Below are positions 1 through 9,613 of a stretch of 64,000 bases of DNA, one piece after another. Made by a program: the position numbers and the translations under genes. The first letter of the stretch is position 1. The number at the start of each line of letters is the position of its first letter. Under the pieces are notes generated by a model. That model saw nothing but the letters and a program-made list of their open reading frames with translations, did not search any database and had not been told where the DNA came from. The stretch is from Cryobacterium cheniae (GTDB taxonomy: Bacteria > Actinomycetota > Actinomycetes > Actinomycetales > Microbacteriaceae). Location of the stretch: NCBI RefSeq assembly GCF_004403395.1, contig NZ_SOGN01000008.1, forward strand, positions 124,001 through 188,000. Direction: 5' to 3'.

Positions 1-1
1 G

Positions 2-1222
2 AAGCAGGTGCAGCAGCTCATTGCGGGCCCCGGCGTGTACATCTGCGACGAGTGCGTCGAACTGTGCAACGAGATCATCGAAGAGCGCCTGGCCGAGGCC
101 ACCGCCGAAGACGGACCCGGCGAATTCGAGCTGCCCAAGCCGAAGGAGATCTTCGGATTCCTCGAGGAATACGTCATCGGGCAGGAAGCCGCCAAGCGCG
201 CCCTCGCCGTTGCCGTCTACAACCACTACAAGCGCGTTCGTTCCCGCGCCACCCTGACGGCCGCCGATGCCATCCGCGACGACGTGGAGATCGCCAAGTC
301 CAATATTCTGCTGATCGGCCCCACCGGCTGCGGCAAGACGTATCTCGCCCAGACGCTCGCGAAACGACTCAACGTTCCCTTCGCGGTAGCGGATGCGACG
401 GCGCTCACCGAGGCCGGCTATGTCGGTGAAGACGTGGAGAACATCCTCCTCAAGCTGATCCAGGCCGCCGACTACGACGTCAAGCGCGCCGAAACCGGCA
501 TCATCTATATCGACGAGATCGACAAGATCGCGCGCAAGGCCGAGAACCCCTCGATCACCCGCGACGTGTCCGGCGAGGGTGTGCAGCAGGCCCTGCTGAA
601 GATCCTCGAAGGCACCGTGGCCTCGGTTCCGCCGCAGGGCGGACGCAAGCATCCGCACCAGGAATTCATTCAGATCGACACCACGAATGTGCTCTTCATC
701 GTGGCGGGCGCGTTTGCGGGCCTCGACGACATCATCTCGACCCGGGCCGGCAAGAAGGGCATCGGGTTCGGCGCTCCGCTGCACAGCAAGGGCGACGACG
801 TCAACCTGTTCAGTGAGGTTCTGCCCGAAGACCTGCACAAGTTCGGGCTGATTCCCGAGTTCATCGGCCGTCTCCCCGTGGTCACCACCGTCACCCAGCT
901 CGACCAGGTGGCCCTGATGCAGATTCTGACGGTGCCGAAGAACGCCCTCGTGCGGCAGTACCAGCGCATGTTCGAGCTCGACGGTGTCGAACTCGATTTC
1001 GAGCAACCCGCGCTCGAGGCCATCGCCGATCTCGCGGTGCTGCGTAAAACGGGCGCCCGCGGTCTGCGCGCGATCATGGAAGAGGTTCTCGGGCCGATCA
1101 TGTTCGAGGTTCCGTCGAGCGCCGAGGTGGCGCGCGTCGTGGTCACTCGGGCCGCCGTGCTCGACAACGCCGAGCCCACCATCGAGCTGCACAAGCCTCG
1201 TCGCGTCGACAAGTCCGCCTAG
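2..1222 (+). CDS. clpX: ATP-dependent Clp protease ATP-binding subunit ClpX (5' end outside window)
   Basis: AAA+ unfoldase that recognises tagged or misfolded proteins in the cytoplasm and threads them into the ClpP peptidase. The first in-frame codon starts at base 2 and reads [18 protein letters not shown], the second half of the N-terminal zinc-binding domain with its second CxxC pair, so only about 20 residues and the true start are missing. Walker A GPTGCGKT is at 317-340, the pore loop GYVGED near 416, Walker B IIYIDEID at 500-523, and the sensor-2 segment [12 protein letters not shown] near 1050-1085. The gene ends with TAG at 1222. The next gene has its own promoter, so clpX is probably the last gene of its operon (usually clpP-clpX). 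Family assignment is certain; the exact start cannot be seen. Confidence 0.97.
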   Translation, partial: KQVQQLIAGPGVYICDECVELCNEIIEERLAEATAEDGPGEFELPKPKEIFGFLEEYVIGQEAAKRALAVAVYNHYKRVRSRATLTAADAIRDDVEIAKSNILLIGPTGCGKTYLAQTLAKRLNVPFAVADATALTEAGYVGEDVENILLKLIQAADYDVKRAETGIIYIDEIDKIARKAENPSITRDVSGEGVQQALLKILEGTVASVPPQGGRKHPHQEFIQIDTTNVLFIVAGAFAGLDDIISTRAGKKGIGFGAPLHSKGDDVNLFSEVLPEDLHKFGLIPEFIGRLPVVTTVTQLDQVALMQILTVPKNALVRQYQRMFELDGVELDFEQPALEAIADLAVLRKTGARGLRAIMEEVLGPIMFEVPSSAEVARVVVTRAAVLDNAEPTIELHKPRRVDKSA

Positions 1223-1386
1223 GTCCACCTCAGTGCGTCTGTGGCCATCGGCCCGGCATCGCGGGTCGGGTTACGGCCTCGTGTTCTGGGGTGTGTCAGA
1301 TTTTTGCGGGTCGATCCTCGTAATCGATGGAATTTCCGGACTGTCGGAGGCGACTGATCATCACTCCACTACATTCGATATTTCTG

Positions 1387-1401
1387 CTCACAAAACGTGA
1401 G
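1387..1401. repeat. Short inverted repeat upstream of the DUF222 gene
   Basis: CTCAC-AAAAC-GTGAG is a perfect 5-bp inverted repeat with a 5-nt centre. It lies 30 bases upstream of the -10 box of the next gene, where an operator could sit. It is short enough to arise by chance. The rest of 1223-1386 shows nothing recognisable. Confidence 0.3.
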
Positions 1402-1407
1402 TAAGTC

Positions 1408-1442
1408 TCGATTGTATGTCCTATTCCTGCTAAAATTGCCCT
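1408..1442 (+). promoter_or_regulatory. Probable promoter giving a leaderless transcript
   Basis: A good -10 hexamer TAAAAT at 1431-1436 is followed by only six bases before the GTG start at 1443, so the transcript should begin at or within a base of the start codon. A -35 at 1408-1413 (tcgatt) is weak. No Shine-Dalgarno sequence fits between the -10 and the GTG. Leaderless mRNAs are common in actinobacteria. Confidence 0.55.
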
Positions 1443-2945
1443 GTGACCATCCTCCTGGAACACCCCGCAGCGGATGCCGCGCCCGGCCCCTCTGCTGCGG
1501 CGCGGGCGGTCGCGGAGCTGCACGCTCTGGCGGCCGGGCTCTGGGAATCGCTGCGGTGTTCGGCGGTGCGCGGGTTCGATGATGACGGCCTGCTGCGGGT
1601 GACCGCGGCGGTCGAGGTGCTCGGGCGGCGGGTGGACGCGGTGCGGGTGGCGGCCGCGGCGGAGGTCGCGGACCGGTCCCGTCCGGAGCTCGGCACCGGT
1701 CAGCTCTCGGCGAAACGCGGCTGCCGCACTGCCGGGGAGCTCCTCGAGCGGGTCACCCTGGTGTCCGGGCCGACCGCGGGGCGGCGGATGCGGCTCGGCA
1801 AGCAGCTCCGCACCGGCCTGTCCCTGGGCGGCGAGCCTCTGCCGCCCACCTTCCCTGCCACGGCGATCGGCCTGGCCACCGGTGCCATCGGCATGGACAC
1901 GGCCGACGCGATTGTCACGGCGTTGACGCCGACGCTGCGGTGCACCGACCTGGACTCGGTGCAGGCCGCCGAGAGCGAACTCGTCGCCGCGGCGACCGGC
2001 ACCAGTGCGGAGACCCCGGTACCGGCGTCGGCGGACGAGATCCGGCTGCAGGCCTCGGTCTGGAAGGCCGTTCTCGCCCCGGACGGGTCTCGGCCCGACG
2101 ACCACGCCATGACCGCCCGCGGGATCCGGCTCGGCCGGGAACGCGACGGCATCGTGCCGGTATCGGGGTCGTTGATGCCGGAGATCGCGGGCAAGCTCCG
2201 CCGCCTCTTCGACGCATACCTCTCACCGAAGAGCGCCCCGGTCGCCTTCCACACCGAAGGCGACGCCGCCGGCGACCGTGAATCAGCCCGCGAACAGGCG
2301 CTGCTCGAACGAGACGACCGCACCCCCGACCAGCGCCGCCACGACGTCCTCGCGGTGATCCTCGACGTCGCCTCCCGCGCCGGCGAGGCCCCGACCATCG
2401 GCGGCGCCCCCGCCACGGTCCTGATCAGCGTGCGGGAGCAAGATTTGAACGCGGACTTCGGCCAGGGCCGTGGCATCGGCTGGATCGACGGCGTCGAGGC
2501 CCCGATCGCGATCAGCGCCGTCAAAGACCTGATCAGCAACGGCGGACAGCAGAAAGTCGTGATCAACGCCGAAGGCCGCATCATCGCCCTCGGCTCACCC
2601 GAACGCTGCTTCACCCCGGCGCAACGGCGGGCGATTCAGCTCCGCGACGGCACCTGCATCATCGCAGGCTGCAAGATCCCCGCCGGGATGACCGAAATCC
2701 ACCATGTCATCCCCCACGCCCACGGCGGCCGAACCCACACCGACAACGGCGTCTGCCTCTGCTGGTTCCACCACCGCTACCTTGCCGCGTCAGGCTGGGC
2801 CATCCGCATGATGCGCGGGGCCGCGCAGATCATGGCACCACCCTGGCTCGAAACCGGGACCCGCACATGGCGCACCGTCACCAAATCCCGCACCCGCCTG
2901 ACGGACGCGGTCGAACGGAAGAACGTGACCCGCGACGACGAGTAG
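1443..2945 (+). CDS. DUF222 and HNH endonuclease domain protein
   Basis: 500-residue protein of the DUF222/HNH family (also called 13E12 repeat family), which is multicopy in actinobacteria; its biological role is not established. The N-terminal two thirds is the helical DUF222 region. The C-terminus has the HNH module: C-I-I-A-G-C (first zinc-type pair), then EIHHVIPHAHGG, then DNGVCLCWFHHRYL. The GTG start at 1443 is chosen because a -10 box lies six bases upstream (leaderless) and because in-frame sequence further upstream lacks protein character. A second intact copy lies at 23278-24642 and a decayed copy at 62650-63109. It stands alone, with repeats directly after the stop. Confidence 0.88.
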   Translation: MTILLEHPAADAAPGPSAAARAVAELHALAAGLWESLRCSAVRGFDDDGLLRVTAAVEVLGRRVDAVRVAAAAEVADRSRPELGTGQLSAKRGCRTAGELLERVTLVSGPTAGRRMRLGKQLRTGLSLGGEPLPPTFPATAIGLATGAIGMDTADAIVTALTPTLRCTDLDSVQAAESELVAAATGTSAETPVPASADEIRLQASVWKAVLAPDGSRPDDHAMTARGIRLGRERDGIVPVSGSLMPEIAGKLRRLFDAYLSPKSAPVAFHTEGDAAGDRESAREQALLERDDRTPDQRRHDVLAVILDVASRAGEAPTIGGAPATVLISVREQDLNADFGQGRGIGWIDGVEAPIAISAVKDLISNGGQQKVVINAEGRIIALGSPERCFTPAQRRAIQLRDGTCIIAGCKIPAGMTEIHHVIPHAHGGRTHTDNGVCLCWFHHRYLAASGWAIRMMRGAAQIMAPPWLETGTRTWRTVTKSRTRLTDAVERKNVTRDDE

Positions 2946-2948
2946 GGT

Positions 2949-3013
<65 letters not shown>

Positions 3014-3123
3014 GGGTCTCGACAGCCTCGACCAACGTCACGGGAACCCTGGCGAGGTCGGGTCACCGGGGTCTCGAGAGGCTCGATCAACGTCACGGGA
3101 ACCTTGGCGGGGCCGGGTCACCG
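3014..3123. repeat. Two imperfect 55-bp direct repeats
   Basis: The segment beginning gggtctcga at 3014 is repeated from 3069 with a period of 55 bp; both copies contain CAACGTCACGGGAACC and end in GGGTCACC. A few substitutions separate them. The opening 'gtctcgacagcctcgacca' resembles the reverse complement of the 'ggttgagcc.gtcgaaacc' elements at 23167-23250, so both may belong to one dispersed intergenic family. No coding capacity is apparent. Confidence 0.75.
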
Positions 3124-3167
3124 GGGTGGCGGCATCCGCGCACCCGTCGATGCTGTCCTTTCGGGCG

Positions 3168-5201
3168 CTAGTTCAGGCCGCGACGGTCGAGCAACGGCTG
3201 CATGGTCGCGTCGCGGCCGCGGAAGTGGCGGTACGCCGCGAGCGGGTCGGTGCTGCCGCCCACTTCGAGCAGCCGGGACCGGAAGCGTTCGCCGTTGGCC
3301 CGGGTGAGCCCGCCGTTCTCCTCGAACCACTCGCCGGTGTCGGCGTCGAGCACCTCGCTCCAGATGTACGAGTAGTATCCGGCGTCATAGCCGCCCGCGA
3401 AGGTGTGCGCAAAATAGGTGCTGGCATAGCGGGTCGGCACGGCCGGGTTGTCGAGACCGGCGGCGGCTAGCGCGGATGCCTCGAACGCGGCGACATCCGT
3501 CACCACCTCGTCGACGCCGAGGCGGTGCCAGGCCTGGTCGAGCAGGGCCGCCGCGAGGTACTCGCTGGTGGAGAACCCCTCGTTGAAGGTGGACGAGGCC
3601 TCGATGCGGTCGACGAGGTCCTGGGGCATGGGCTCCCCGGTCTCATGGTGCCGGGCGTAGTTCGCGAGAACCTCGGGCCACAGCATCCACATCTCGTTGA
3701 CCTGGCTGGGGAACTCGACGAAGTCGCGGTACACGTTGGTGCCGGCGAATTTCGGGTAGGTGACTCGCGCGAACAGGCCGTGCAGGGCATGCCCGAACTC
3801 GTGGAACAGGGTGACGACCTCGTCGAAGCTGAGCAGGGTGGGCTCGCCGGCGGCCGGACGGGGCACGTTCAGGTTGTTGCAGACAATCGTGGGGGTGCCG
3901 AGCAGCGTCGACTGGGAGCCGAGGGCATTCATCCACGCGCCGCCCCGCTTGGAATCACGGGTGTAGACGTCGATGATGTAGAGGCCCACGGGGGAGCCGT
4001 CGGCCTCCGCAACCTCGAACACGCGCGCTCCCGGATGCCAGGCGACGAGGTCGGGGCGCTCGGTGAAGGTGACGCCGTAGAGCAGGTTGGCCGCGTAGAA
4101 AACGCCGTCCTGCAGCACCCGTTCGAACTCGAAGAAGGGGCGCATGGCCGCGGTGTCCACGTTGTAGCGGGACCGCCGCACCTTCTCGGTGTAGAAGGCC
4201 CAGTCCCAGGCGGCGAGGTCGAAGCCCCCGCCGTCCTGGTCGATCTGCGCCTGCAGGTCGGCCTGCTCGATGCGGGCGTTCCGGGCCGCGGCCGGGGCGA
4301 GCCGCCCCAGCATGTCGGCCACAGCCTCCGGGGTCTTCGCCGTCTGGTCCGCGGTCACGCCGGCCGCGTGGCTGTCGAATCCGAGCAGCCGGGCGCGCTC
4401 GGCACGCAGCCGGGAGATCTCCAGCACCAGGGCGCGGTTGTCGAACCGGCCGCCCCGGATGCCGCGGGACCGCGACGCCGCCAGCAGCCGCTCGCGCACA
4501 GCCCGGTTCGTCAGCTGAGCCAGGTAGGGGTGCGAGGTGGGCAGCACCAGGGTGATCACGTACCGGCCGCTGAGTCCGCGCTCGGTGGCTGCCTCGGCGG
4601 CGGCGGAGATCTGGCCGGGGGTGAGGCCGTCCAGCTCACTCACGTCGTCGAGCACGAGGGCCAGGTCGTTGGTGTCGGCGAGCAGATTCTTCTCGAACCG
4701 GGTGGTGGCCGTGGAGAGTCGCTTGTTGTAGTCCCGCAGCCGTGCCTTGTCGTCCTCGCCGAGGCCGGCGCCCGCAAGCGTGAACTCGGTGAAGTAGCGT
4801 TCGACCAGGTAGCGCGCCTCCGGCTCGAGGGCCAGCCCTTCGCGCTGGTCGTGCAGGGTCGCGATCCGGTCGAACAGGGCCGGGTTCAGACGGATGGCGT
4901 CCGCGTGCGCCGCGAGGAGGGGGGCCAGCTCCTCCCCGAGGGCGTTGGTGACGTCGCTCGAGTCCGAGGAACTCCGGTTGAAGAACACCTCGGCCACCCG
5001 GGTGAGCAACTGCCCGCTGCGCTCGAGCGGCACCATCGTATTGTCGAAGGTGGGGGCATCCGTGCTCGCGCAGATCACCCCGATCTCGGCGAGCTGCTCC
5101 GTCATGCCGTCCAGGAACGCCGGGCGGTAATGCTCCTCAGCAATCAGCGCGAACGGGGGCAGCTCGAAGGGAATCGTGCTGGGGCCGGCGAAGGGGTTCA
5201 T
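3168..5201 (-). CDS. M3 family zinc metallopeptidase (oligopeptidase / peptidyl-dipeptidase)
   Basis: 677-residue cytoplasmic peptidase, the normal length for the M3 (thimet oligopeptidase, Dcp/PrlC) family, which degrades short peptides. The zinc motif HEFGH is at residues 467-471 inside LFHEFGHALHG, and the downstream region contains the further conserved segments of the family (EFPSQVNEMW, then GGYDAGYYSYIWSEVLD). The start MNPFAGPS at 5201 gives a complete N-terminus. No signal peptide. Dcp-type dipeptidyl carboxypeptidase and OpdA-type oligopeptidase cannot be separated by eye; the length and the GGYDAGYYSY segment favour Dcp. The gene is monocistronic and divergent from the methyltransferase at 5279. 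Confidence 0.93.
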   Translation of the reverse strand: MNPFAGPSTIPFELPPFALIAEEHYRPAFLDGMTEQLAEIGVICASTDAPTFDNTMVPLERSGQLLTRVAEVFFNRSSSDSSDVTNALGEELAPLLAAHADAIRLNPALFDRIATLHDQREGLALEPEARYLVERYFTEFTLAGAGLGEDDKARLRDYNKRLSTATTRFEKNLLADTNDLALVLDDVSELDGLTPGQISAAAEAATERGLSGRYVITLVLPTSHPYLAQLTNRAVRERLLAASRSRGIRGGRFDNRALVLEISRLRAERARLLGFDSHAAGVTADQTAKTPEAVADMLGRLAPAAARNARIEQADLQAQIDQDGGGFDLAAWDWAFYTEKVRRSRYNVDTAAMRPFFEFERVLQDGVFYAANLLYGVTFTERPDLVAWHPGARVFEVAEADGSPVGLYIIDVYTRDSKRGGAWMNALGSQSTLLGTPTIVCNNLNVPRPAAGEPTLLSFDEVVTLFHEFGHALHGLFARVTYPKFAGTNVYRDFVEFPSQVNEMWMLWPEVLANYARHHETGEPMPQDLVDRIEASSTFNEGFSTSEYLAAALLDQAWHRLGVDEVVTDVAAFEASALAAAGLDNPAVPTRYASTYFAHTFAGGYDAGYYSYIWSEVLDADTGEWFEENGGLTRANGERFRSRLLEVGGSTDPLAAYRHFRGRDATMQPLLDRRGLN

Positions 5202-5278
5202 CCGCTCACCCTGTCACATCTCCGGTCAATCCACGGTTCGCCTCTCGCCGTATTCCCCCGCGAGCCTAGGATCGGGTC

Positions 5279-6130
5279 ATGATCGACGAGCCGGCACGTC
5301 CCGAGACCGCGCCCCGGGAGCAATACACGCACGGGCACCACGAGAGCGTGGTGCGCTCCCACACCTGGCGCACGGTCGCCAACTCGGCGGCTTATCTGAT
5401 CCCGCACCTGGCTGCCGGTCTGAGCCTGCTGGACGTGGGCTGCGGCCCGGGCACGATCACGGTCGACCTGGCCCGACGGCTGTATCCCGGGCAGGTCACC
5501 GGCCTCGATGCGTCGGAGCAGATCGTGCGTCTCGCGGCCGGACTGGCCTTCGACGCGGGGGTGCGGAACGCGTCGTTCCGGGTGGGTGACGCCTATGCGC
5601 TGGAATTCGCCGACGACAGCTTCGACATCGTGCACGCGCACCAGGTGCTGCAACACCTTGCGAACCCCGTCGTGGCGCTGCGGGAATTCCGTCGTGTGCT
5701 GAAGCCGGGCGGGATCCTGGCGGCGCGCGACGTCGATTCCGGGGGAGTGATGTACTACCCGAAGCTGCAGGGCCTGCAGATGTGGGAGAGCGCATTCCGC
5801 GACGTGCAGTACTGGAACGGCGGCGACCCCGACGCCGGGCGGTCGCTCAAGGCATGGGCGCACCGGGCCGGGTTCACCGACGTGGTGAGTACGGCGTCGA
5901 TCTGGTGCTTCGCCTCGGATGTCGAACGCGAGTGGTGGGGGCAGTCCTGGGCGGAGCGGGTGATCGAGTCCGACTTCGCGGCGCATGCCATCGAGGTGGG
6001 CGCGGCCGATCTGGCCGACCTGCGGATGATGCAGGCCGCCTGGCTGCAGTGGGCCGGCGACCCCGACGGCTGGTTCGGCGCGGCGCACGGCGAGATCGTC
6101 GCCCGGAAGGCCCGGGACGCGAGCCGCTAG
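5279..6130 (+). CDS. Class I SAM-dependent methyltransferase
   Basis: 283-residue methyltransferase of the UbiE/Methyltransf_11 type. Motif I is LLDVGCGPGTITVDLA (residues about 51-66), the acidic end of strand 2 is VTGLDAS, and motif II/post-II FDIVHAHQVLQHLANP is near residues 117-132. The substrate cannot be deduced. The C-terminal third (WNGGDPDAGRSLKAWAHRAGF) is typical of small-molecule methyltransferases. The ATG at 5279 lies 77 bases from the divergent peptidase start. Its stop overlaps the convergent gene at 6127 by four bases. Confidence 0.87.
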   Translation: MIDEPARPETAPREQYTHGHHESVVRSHTWRTVANSAAYLIPHLAAGLSLLDVGCGPGTITVDLARRLYPGQVTGLDASEQIVRLAAGLAFDAGVRNASFRVGDAYALEFADDSFDIVHAHQVLQHLANPVVALREFRRVLKPGGILAARDVDSGGVMYYPKLQGLQMWESAFRDVQYWNGGDPDAGRSLKAWAHRAGFTDVVSTASIWCFASDVEREWWGQSWAERVIESDFAAHAIEVGAADLADLRMMQAAWLQWAGDPDGWFGAAHGEIVARKARDASR

Positions 6131-6393
6131 ATCCAGTCGTCCTCGTCGTCGAGCACGATCGACGGCTGGGTGATCGTGGCGCTGTCCTCGGCCTTGTCGT
6201 AGCGGATGACCGTGCCGTCGTCGAGCTCGAGCACGGGGTTGCCCTCCAGCCAGGTCAGCGTCCAGTGCCATGCTCTGGCGTCTTCCGCCAGTGCGGTGAG
6301 CTCTTCTTCGACCGCACGGATGGCGATCTCCACGACGTGGGGCAGACCGGCCGGTGCAGGGTGGCCCAGCGGCCAGCGGGTTCCCATCTTCAT
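6127..6393 (-). CDS. Small conserved hypothetical protein
   Basis: 88-residue acidic protein of unknown function. No transmembrane segment and no motif I recognise; the centre is aromatic (ARAWHWTLTWLEGN) and the C-terminus is very acidic (DDEDDWI). Its ATG at 6393 follows the TAA of the acetyltransferase gene with no intervening base, so the two are almost certainly co-transcribed and translationally coupled. It overlaps the end of the convergent methyltransferase gene by four bases. Confidence 0.65.
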   Translation of the reverse strand: MKMGTRWPLGHPAPAGLPHVVEIAIRAVEEELTALAEDARAWHWTLTWLEGNPVLELDDGTVIRYDKAEDSATITQPSIVLDDEDDWI

Positions 6394-6840
6394 TTACAGC
6401 TCGATCTCGTAGGTGACCCAGTCCGTGCGGGTGGCCACATCGTCGTACAGGCGCTGCGCGGGCTCGTTGTCGGCGGCGGTCAGCCATTGCACGGTGGTGA
6501 GACGGTGCTGGGCGGCGTATTCCTTGGCGAACTCGATCAGAGCCCGGCCGGTTCCCGTGCTGCGGGACTCCGGCGTCACGAAGAGGTCGTCCAGGAACAG
6601 GCCGTGGGTGGCGCTCAACGTGTTCGGAACCTCACGGTAGTGGGCGAGGCCGACGAACCGGCCGTCGTCGTCGACGGCCACAGCGCCGGTGAGCGACTCG
6701 TTCTTGTCGATGATCCAGGCCCAGACCTGCAGGGCCTTCTGGTCGGTCAGTTCGTTCTTGTAGAACTCGCTGTAGCCCTCGAACAGTCCCAGCCACGAGA
6801 AGAAGTCCTTGTCGCCGAGCGCGCGTACCTTGATTGACAT
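6394..6840 (-). CDS. GNAT family N-acetyltransferase
   Basis: 148-residue acetyltransferase; acetyl-CoA donor, unknown acceptor. Conserved GNAT pieces are visible in order: GAVAVDDDGRFVGLAHYREV (strands 2-4), FLDDLFVTPESRSTGTGRALI (motif A, with the R/Q-x-x-G-x-G/A loop as RSTGTG), and LTAADNEPAQRLYDDVA (motif B). It sits between valS and the 88-aa gene, all on the minus strand with very short gaps, so the three probably form one transcript (valS first). Confidence 0.88.
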   Translation of the reverse strand: MSIKVRALGDKDFFSWLGLFEGYSEFYKNELTDQKALQVWAWIIDKNESLTGAVAVDDDGRFVGLAHYREVPNTLSATHGLFLDDLFVTPESRSTGTGRALIEFAKEYAAQHRLTTVQWLTAADNEPAQRLYDDVATRTDWVTYEIEL

Positions 6841-6849
6841 TCGGTTCTC

Positions 6850-9432
6850 CTAGTTCTCTGTCACCGTGGCGAGCACGATGTCAGTGACAGCCAATTCGCT
6901 GCCCTCAATAAAAACCAACTCCGAAATGCGGCCAACGGCACTCAGATCGGCCGAAGCCTGCCTGAGCAGGGCAATCTCTGCAGCCGTACCGCTAATTACA
7001 GCAGAAACCACGGCTGATTTCTGGGAGGCCTTCGCGTCGGTCTTCGCGCGTCGGATGCCGGTGAGCGCCCGGCTGGACAGGTCCAGCAGGGCCACGTTGC
7101 CGCCCTGCCCTCCGCCGAGGTCCGCCTGCACGGGCCAGGGGGCACGGTGGATCGACTCCTCGTTGGACCACGACCAGGCCTCCTCGGTCGCGAAGGGCAC
7201 GAACGGGGCGAAGAGGCGCAGCAGTGTGGCCAGTGCGGTGCGCAGGGCGGCGACGGCCGAAGCCTGGCCTGCACCCGCCTCGCCGTAGGCGCGTTCCTTC
7301 ACCAGTTCGAGGTAGTCGTCGCAGAACGTCCAGAAGAAGCTCTCGGTGAGTTCCAGCGCACGGGCGTGGTCGTAGCCCTCGAACGCGGCGGTGGCCTGAC
7401 CGACGACGACAGTGAGCCGGGCGAGCATGCTCTGGTCGAGCGGCTCGGCCACCGGGGCGTCGGTGGCGCCGTCGAAGGCGAGGATGAACTTGGACGCGTT
7501 CAAGATCTTGATCGCCAGGCGACGGCCGATCTTGATCTGGGTCGGGTTCTTGGGGTCGAAGGCGGCATCGGTGCCGAGGCGCGACGACGCGGCCCAGTAA
7601 CGCACGGCATCCGAGCCGTGCTGCTCGAGCATGTCCGCCGGGGTGACCACATTGCCCTTGGACTTGGACATCTTCTTGCGGTCCGGGTCGACGATGAAGC
7701 CGGACAGGGCCGCGTGCTGCCACGGCGAGATGCCGTGTTCCAGCTCAGCGCGCAGCAGGGTGGAGAACAACCAGGTGCGGATGATGTCCTGGCCCTGCGG
7801 GCGCAGCGAATACGGGTAGACCAGGTCGAACAGTTCGGGGTCCCGTTCCCAGCCGCCCGCGAGCTGCGGGGTCAGGGAGGAGGTCGCCCAGGTGTCCATC
7901 ACGTCGACTTCGCCGACGAAACCGTTGGCCTGGCCGCGCTGCTCGGGCGCGTAGCCCGGTGCGGTGTCGGAGGACGGGTCGACCGGGAGCAGGTCGCGGG
8001 TGGCGACGATGGGCTGGTCGAAGCGCGGATTCGCGTCGGCATCCAGCGGGTACCAGATCGGCAGCGGAACGCCGAAGAAGCGCTGGCGGGAGACGAGCCA
8101 GTCGCCGGTGAGGCCGTTGACCCAGTTCTCGTAGCGCACGCGCATGAACTCCGGGTGCCATTGCAGGTCGGTGCCGTGCGTGATCAGGCGCGCGCGCAGC
8201 TTCTCGTCCCTGGCCCCGTTGCGGATGTACCACTGGCGGGTCGACACGATTTCGAGCGGCTTGTCGCCTTTCTCGAAGAACTTGACCGGGTGCACGATCG
8301 CACGGGGCTCGCCGATCAGGTCGCCGCTGGTGCGGAGCAGGTCGACCACGGCCGCCTTGGCGGAGAAGACGGTCTTACCGGCCAGCTGCGTGTACGCGGC
8401 CTTCCCTGCCTCGCTCGTGATCGCCTCGGGCGCTTCGGCGATGATGCGGCCGTCGAAGCCCATGATGGCGCGGTTCGGCAGGTCGAGTTCCCGCCACCAG
8501 ATCACGTCGGTCACATCGCCGAAGGTGCAGATCATGGCGATTCCGCTGCCCTTGTCCTTCTGCGCGAGGTGGTGGGCCAGAATCGGCACCTCCACGTCGA
8601 AGAGAGGGGTGCGCACGGTCGTGCCGAACAGTTCCTTGTAGCGCTCATCGTCCGGATGCGCCACGAGGGCCACACAGGCGGGCAGCAGTTCCGGGCGGGT
8701 GGTCTCGATCTCGATGGCGCCGCCGCCCTGCTTGGCGAAGGAGACCCGGTGGTACGACGCGGGCATCTCCTTGTCTTCCAGTTCGGCCTGGGCGACCGCG
8801 GTGCGGAAGGTGACGTCCCAGAGGGTGGGGGCCATGGCCTGGTAGGCCTCACCGCGCTCGACGTTGCCGATGAACGCCGACTGGGAGGTGACCAGGGAAT
8901 CGTTGCCGATCGTGCGGTAGGTCTGGGTCCAGTCCACGCTGAGGCCCAGCATGCGCCAGACGGCCTCGAACTGCTTCTCGTCTTCGATGGTGAGGCGCTC
9001 GCACAACTCGATGAAGTTGCGGCGGCTGATCGGCAGCTGGTCGGCGGCCTTGGTGCTCTTGCCGTCGCCGCCCTCGAACGGTGCGGTGAAGTCGTCGGTG
9101 TAGGGCAGCGACGGGTCGCAGCGCACGCCGTAGTAGTTCTGCACGCGTCGCTCGGTGGGCAGGCCGTTGTCGTCCCAGCCCATCGGGTAGAAGACGCTCC
9201 TGCCGCGCATCCGCTGGAAGCGGGCGATGACATCGGTGTGGGTGTAGGAGAAGACGTGGCCGATGTGCAGCGAGCCGGAGGCGGTCGGCGGCGGGGTGTC
9301 GATCGAGAAAATGCTGTCCCGCGTGGCAGAGTCACGGTCGAAACGGTAGGTTCCGGCCTCTTCCCAGGAGCCGCCCCACTTGGTTTCGAGGCCCTCAAGG
9401 GCCGGTTTTTCCGGAACGCTGGCGGCGGTCAT
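6850..9432 (-). CDS. valS: Valyl-tRNA synthetase
   Basis: 860-residue class Ia aminoacyl-tRNA synthetase that charges tRNA-Val with valine. The HIGH signature is HIGH at residues 56-59 (SLHIGHVFSYTHTD) and the KMSKS loop is KMSKS at about 587-591. The editing domain and the anticodon-binding domain are present, and the C-terminus carries a coiled-coil-like tail (DLSSRALTGIRRAKTDAK). I chose the ATG at 9432 because GGAG sits four bases upstream (GGAGAAAC-ATG); an in-frame start nine codons earlier lacks such a site. No T-box or other leader was seen in 9433-9613. Confidence 0.97.
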   Translation of the reverse strand: MTAASVPEKPALEGLETKWGGSWEEAGTYRFDRDSATRDSIFSIDTPPPTASGSLHIGHVFSYTHTDVIARFQRMRGRSVFYPMGWDDNGLPTERRVQNYYGVRCDPSLPYTDDFTAPFEGGDGKSTKAADQLPISRRNFIELCERLTIEDEKQFEAVWRMLGLSVDWTQTYRTIGNDSLVTSQSAFIGNVERGEAYQAMAPTLWDVTFRTAVAQAELEDKEMPASYHRVSFAKQGGGAIEIETTRPELLPACVALVAHPDDERYKELFGTTVRTPLFDVEVPILAHHLAQKDKGSGIAMICTFGDVTDVIWWRELDLPNRAIMGFDGRIIAEAPEAITSEAGKAAYTQLAGKTVFSAKAAVVDLLRTSGDLIGEPRAIVHPVKFFEKGDKPLEIVSTRQWYIRNGARDEKLRARLITHGTDLQWHPEFMRVRYENWVNGLTGDWLVSRQRFFGVPLPIWYPLDADANPRFDQPIVATRDLLPVDPSSDTAPGYAPEQRGQANGFVGEVDVMDTWATSSLTPQLAGGWERDPELFDLVYPYSLRPQGQDIIRTWLFSTLLRAELEHGISPWQHAALSGFIVDPDRKKMSKSKGNVVTPADMLEQHGSDAVRYWAASSRLGTDAAFDPKNPTQIKIGRRLAIKILNASKFILAFDGATDAPVAEPLDQSMLARLTVVVGQATAAFEGYDHARALELTESFFWTFCDDYLELVKERAYGEAGAGQASAVAALRTALATLLRLFAPFVPFATEEAWSWSNEESIHRAPWPVQADLGGGQGGNVALLDLSSRALTGIRRAKTDAKASQKSAVVSAVISGTAAEIALLRQASADLSAVGRISELVFIEGSELAVTDIVLATVTEN

Positions 9433-9613
9433 GTTTCTCCGATTCGATCTGTGCGGCACCGTGTCGTTGGTGAAGTGCCTGAGTATTGGGCCTCGTCCAA
9501 CTTACCGGATGCCCCGTCGTCCACCGACTCCGGCCGTCACCAGGCCCGCAGCACCCCGCAGACCTCGGCCGGGCATCGTGGCGGGTGGGAGGATGAGGGC
9601 GGGAAGGGGAACC

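Noticed and set aside
3525-5282. 585-codon plus-strand frame opposite the M3 peptidase
   Set aside because: Antisense to a complete, motif-bearing metallopeptidase; composition is non-protein-like.
9433-9613. T-box or other riboswitch in front of valS
   Set aside because: No TGGN-containing T-box core or specifier hairpin; an ordinary short leader with GGAGAAAC.
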